Source of the DNA: Prado023 sp049688395
GTDB taxonomy: Bacteria > Actinomycetota > Actinomycetes > S36-B12 > CAIYMF01
NCBI GenBank assembly: GCA_049688395.1
Contig: JBAVKQ010000098.1
Location: 1-6,474 of the forward strand
Direction: 5' to 3'
DNA length: 6,474 nt
Below are positions 6,122 to 6,474 of this stretch, piece after piece; the first letter of the stretch is position 1, and every line of letters starts with the position of its first letter. Position numbers and translations under genes: made by a program. The notes under the pieces were generated by a model that saw only the letters and a list, made by a program, of their open reading frames with translations, did no database searches and was not told where the DNA came from.

Positions 6122-6436
6122 ATGTTCACGACCCTGAAGGCACGCAAGGACGAGGGAGGTTTCTCCCTGATCGAGCTCCTGATCGTCATCGTCGTCCTCG
6201 GCGTCCTCGGCGGCATCGTCGTCTTCGGCGTGGGCGCCTTCAAGGGTGACTCCGAGCAGGCAGCGTGCGCGGCCAACCTGAAGGCCGTCCAGGTCGCCAC
6301 GTCGGCCTACACGGCCAAGGTCGGCAAGGCCCCCGAGAGCATCGACTACCTGCTGAAGTACGAGTACCTCGAGAGCGCCCCATCCGGCATCGTCATCGTC
6401 GATGGCAAAGCGGTCGCCAAGTGCGAGACCAGCTAG
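6122..6436 (+). CDS. Short type IV pilin-like / prepilin-type protein
   Basis: A 104-residue prepilin-type protein. A positively charged leader of 13 residues ends in Gly-Gly, followed by FSLIELLIVIVVLGVLGG. This is the classical class III signal: prepilin peptidase (PilD) cleaves after Gly13 and N-methylates Phe14, and Glu18 is the conserved Glu5 of the mature chain that aligns subunits. The hydrophobic helix spans about 14-40. The short globular part contains AACAANLKAVQVATSAYTAKVGKAP, a pattern typical of actinobacterial major pilins, and ends with Cys101. Cys49 and Cys101 could form the pilin disulfide. The mature protein is about 91 residues, small for a pilin but usual for actinobacterial and Com/Tad-like examples. 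No assembly ATPase, PilC or peptidase gene is visible. The start is uncertain: ATG at 6122 has no good Shine-Dalgarno, while in-frame GTG at 6113 follows GAGAG by four bases and adds three residues. Type II secretion pseudopilin is an alternative role. Confidence 0.88.
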   Translation: MFTTLKARKDEGGFSLIELLIVIVVLGVLGGIVVFGVGAFKGDSEQAACAANLKAVQVATSAYTAKVGKAPESIDYLLKYEYLESAPSGIVIVDGKAVAKCETS

Positions 6437-6437
6437 T

Positions 6438-6455
6438 CACGACCACGACCACGAC
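6438..6455. repeat. Three tandem CACGAC hexamers after the pilin gene
   Basis: CACGAC occurs three times in a row, starting one base after the pilin stop codon. The copy number is low and the sequence GC-rich, so chance or slippage explains it well. The remaining bases to the window end show no gene start. Confidence 0.4.
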
Positions 6456-6474
6456 CCGTCGGCTCGGCCCAGGG

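Overview
The window is chromosomal DNA from a high-GC Gram-positive bacterium. The base composition, the strong G/C third-position bias, and protein families that I recall mainly from Actinobacteria (a DUF2332 protein, an actinobacterial-style acyl-CoA dehydrogenase, two CitE-like lyases and a very small type IV pilin-like protein) all point to the order-level neighbourhood of Nocardioides, Propionibacteriales or Streptomyces. I cannot name the genus. No mobile element, CRISPR array, tRNA or rRNA was seen.

Layout. Positions 1-140 are a degenerate GGCCTG-headed tandem array with a 58-bp higher-order period. It runs off the left edge of the window. Positions 141-299 hold nothing I can support. 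On the minus strand follow a DUF2332 protein of unknown function (300-1400) and an acyl-CoA dehydrogenase (1577-2782), separated by a perfect 13-bp inverted repeat that probably ends the dehydrogenase transcript. A 149-bp divergent intergenic region leads to a plus-strand cation diffusion facilitator transporter (2932-3879). It is followed by a near-perfect 18-bp inverted repeat. Then comes a two-gene operon with an ATGA overlap encoding two CitE/HpcH-type CoA ester lyases, one resembling malyl-CoA/beta-methylmalyl-CoA lyase (Mcl1) and one resembling malyl-CoA thioesterase (Mcl2). A 167-bp leader with several hairpins precedes a short prepilin-type protein (6122-6436). The last 38 bases hold only a short CACGAC triplicate.

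How the genes may work together. The lyase pair and the divergent acyl-CoA dehydrogenase are best explained together as part of a C4/C5-dicarboxyl-CoA route such as the ethylmalonyl-CoA pathway. In that route methylsuccinyl-CoA is oxidised to mesaconyl-CoA, beta-methylmalyl-CoA is cleaved to glyoxylate and propionyl-CoA, and malyl-CoA is formed and hydrolysed to malate. The diagnostic enzymes (crotonyl-CoA carboxylase/reductase, ethylmalonyl-CoA mutase, mesaconyl-CoA hydratase) are not in the window, so this assignment is inference. The metal transporter, DUF2332 protein and pilin look unrelated.

I see no clear sign of an undescribed multi-gene system. The most unusual non-coding signals are the higher-order tandem array and two long inverted repeats that share an 8-base core in opposite orientation.
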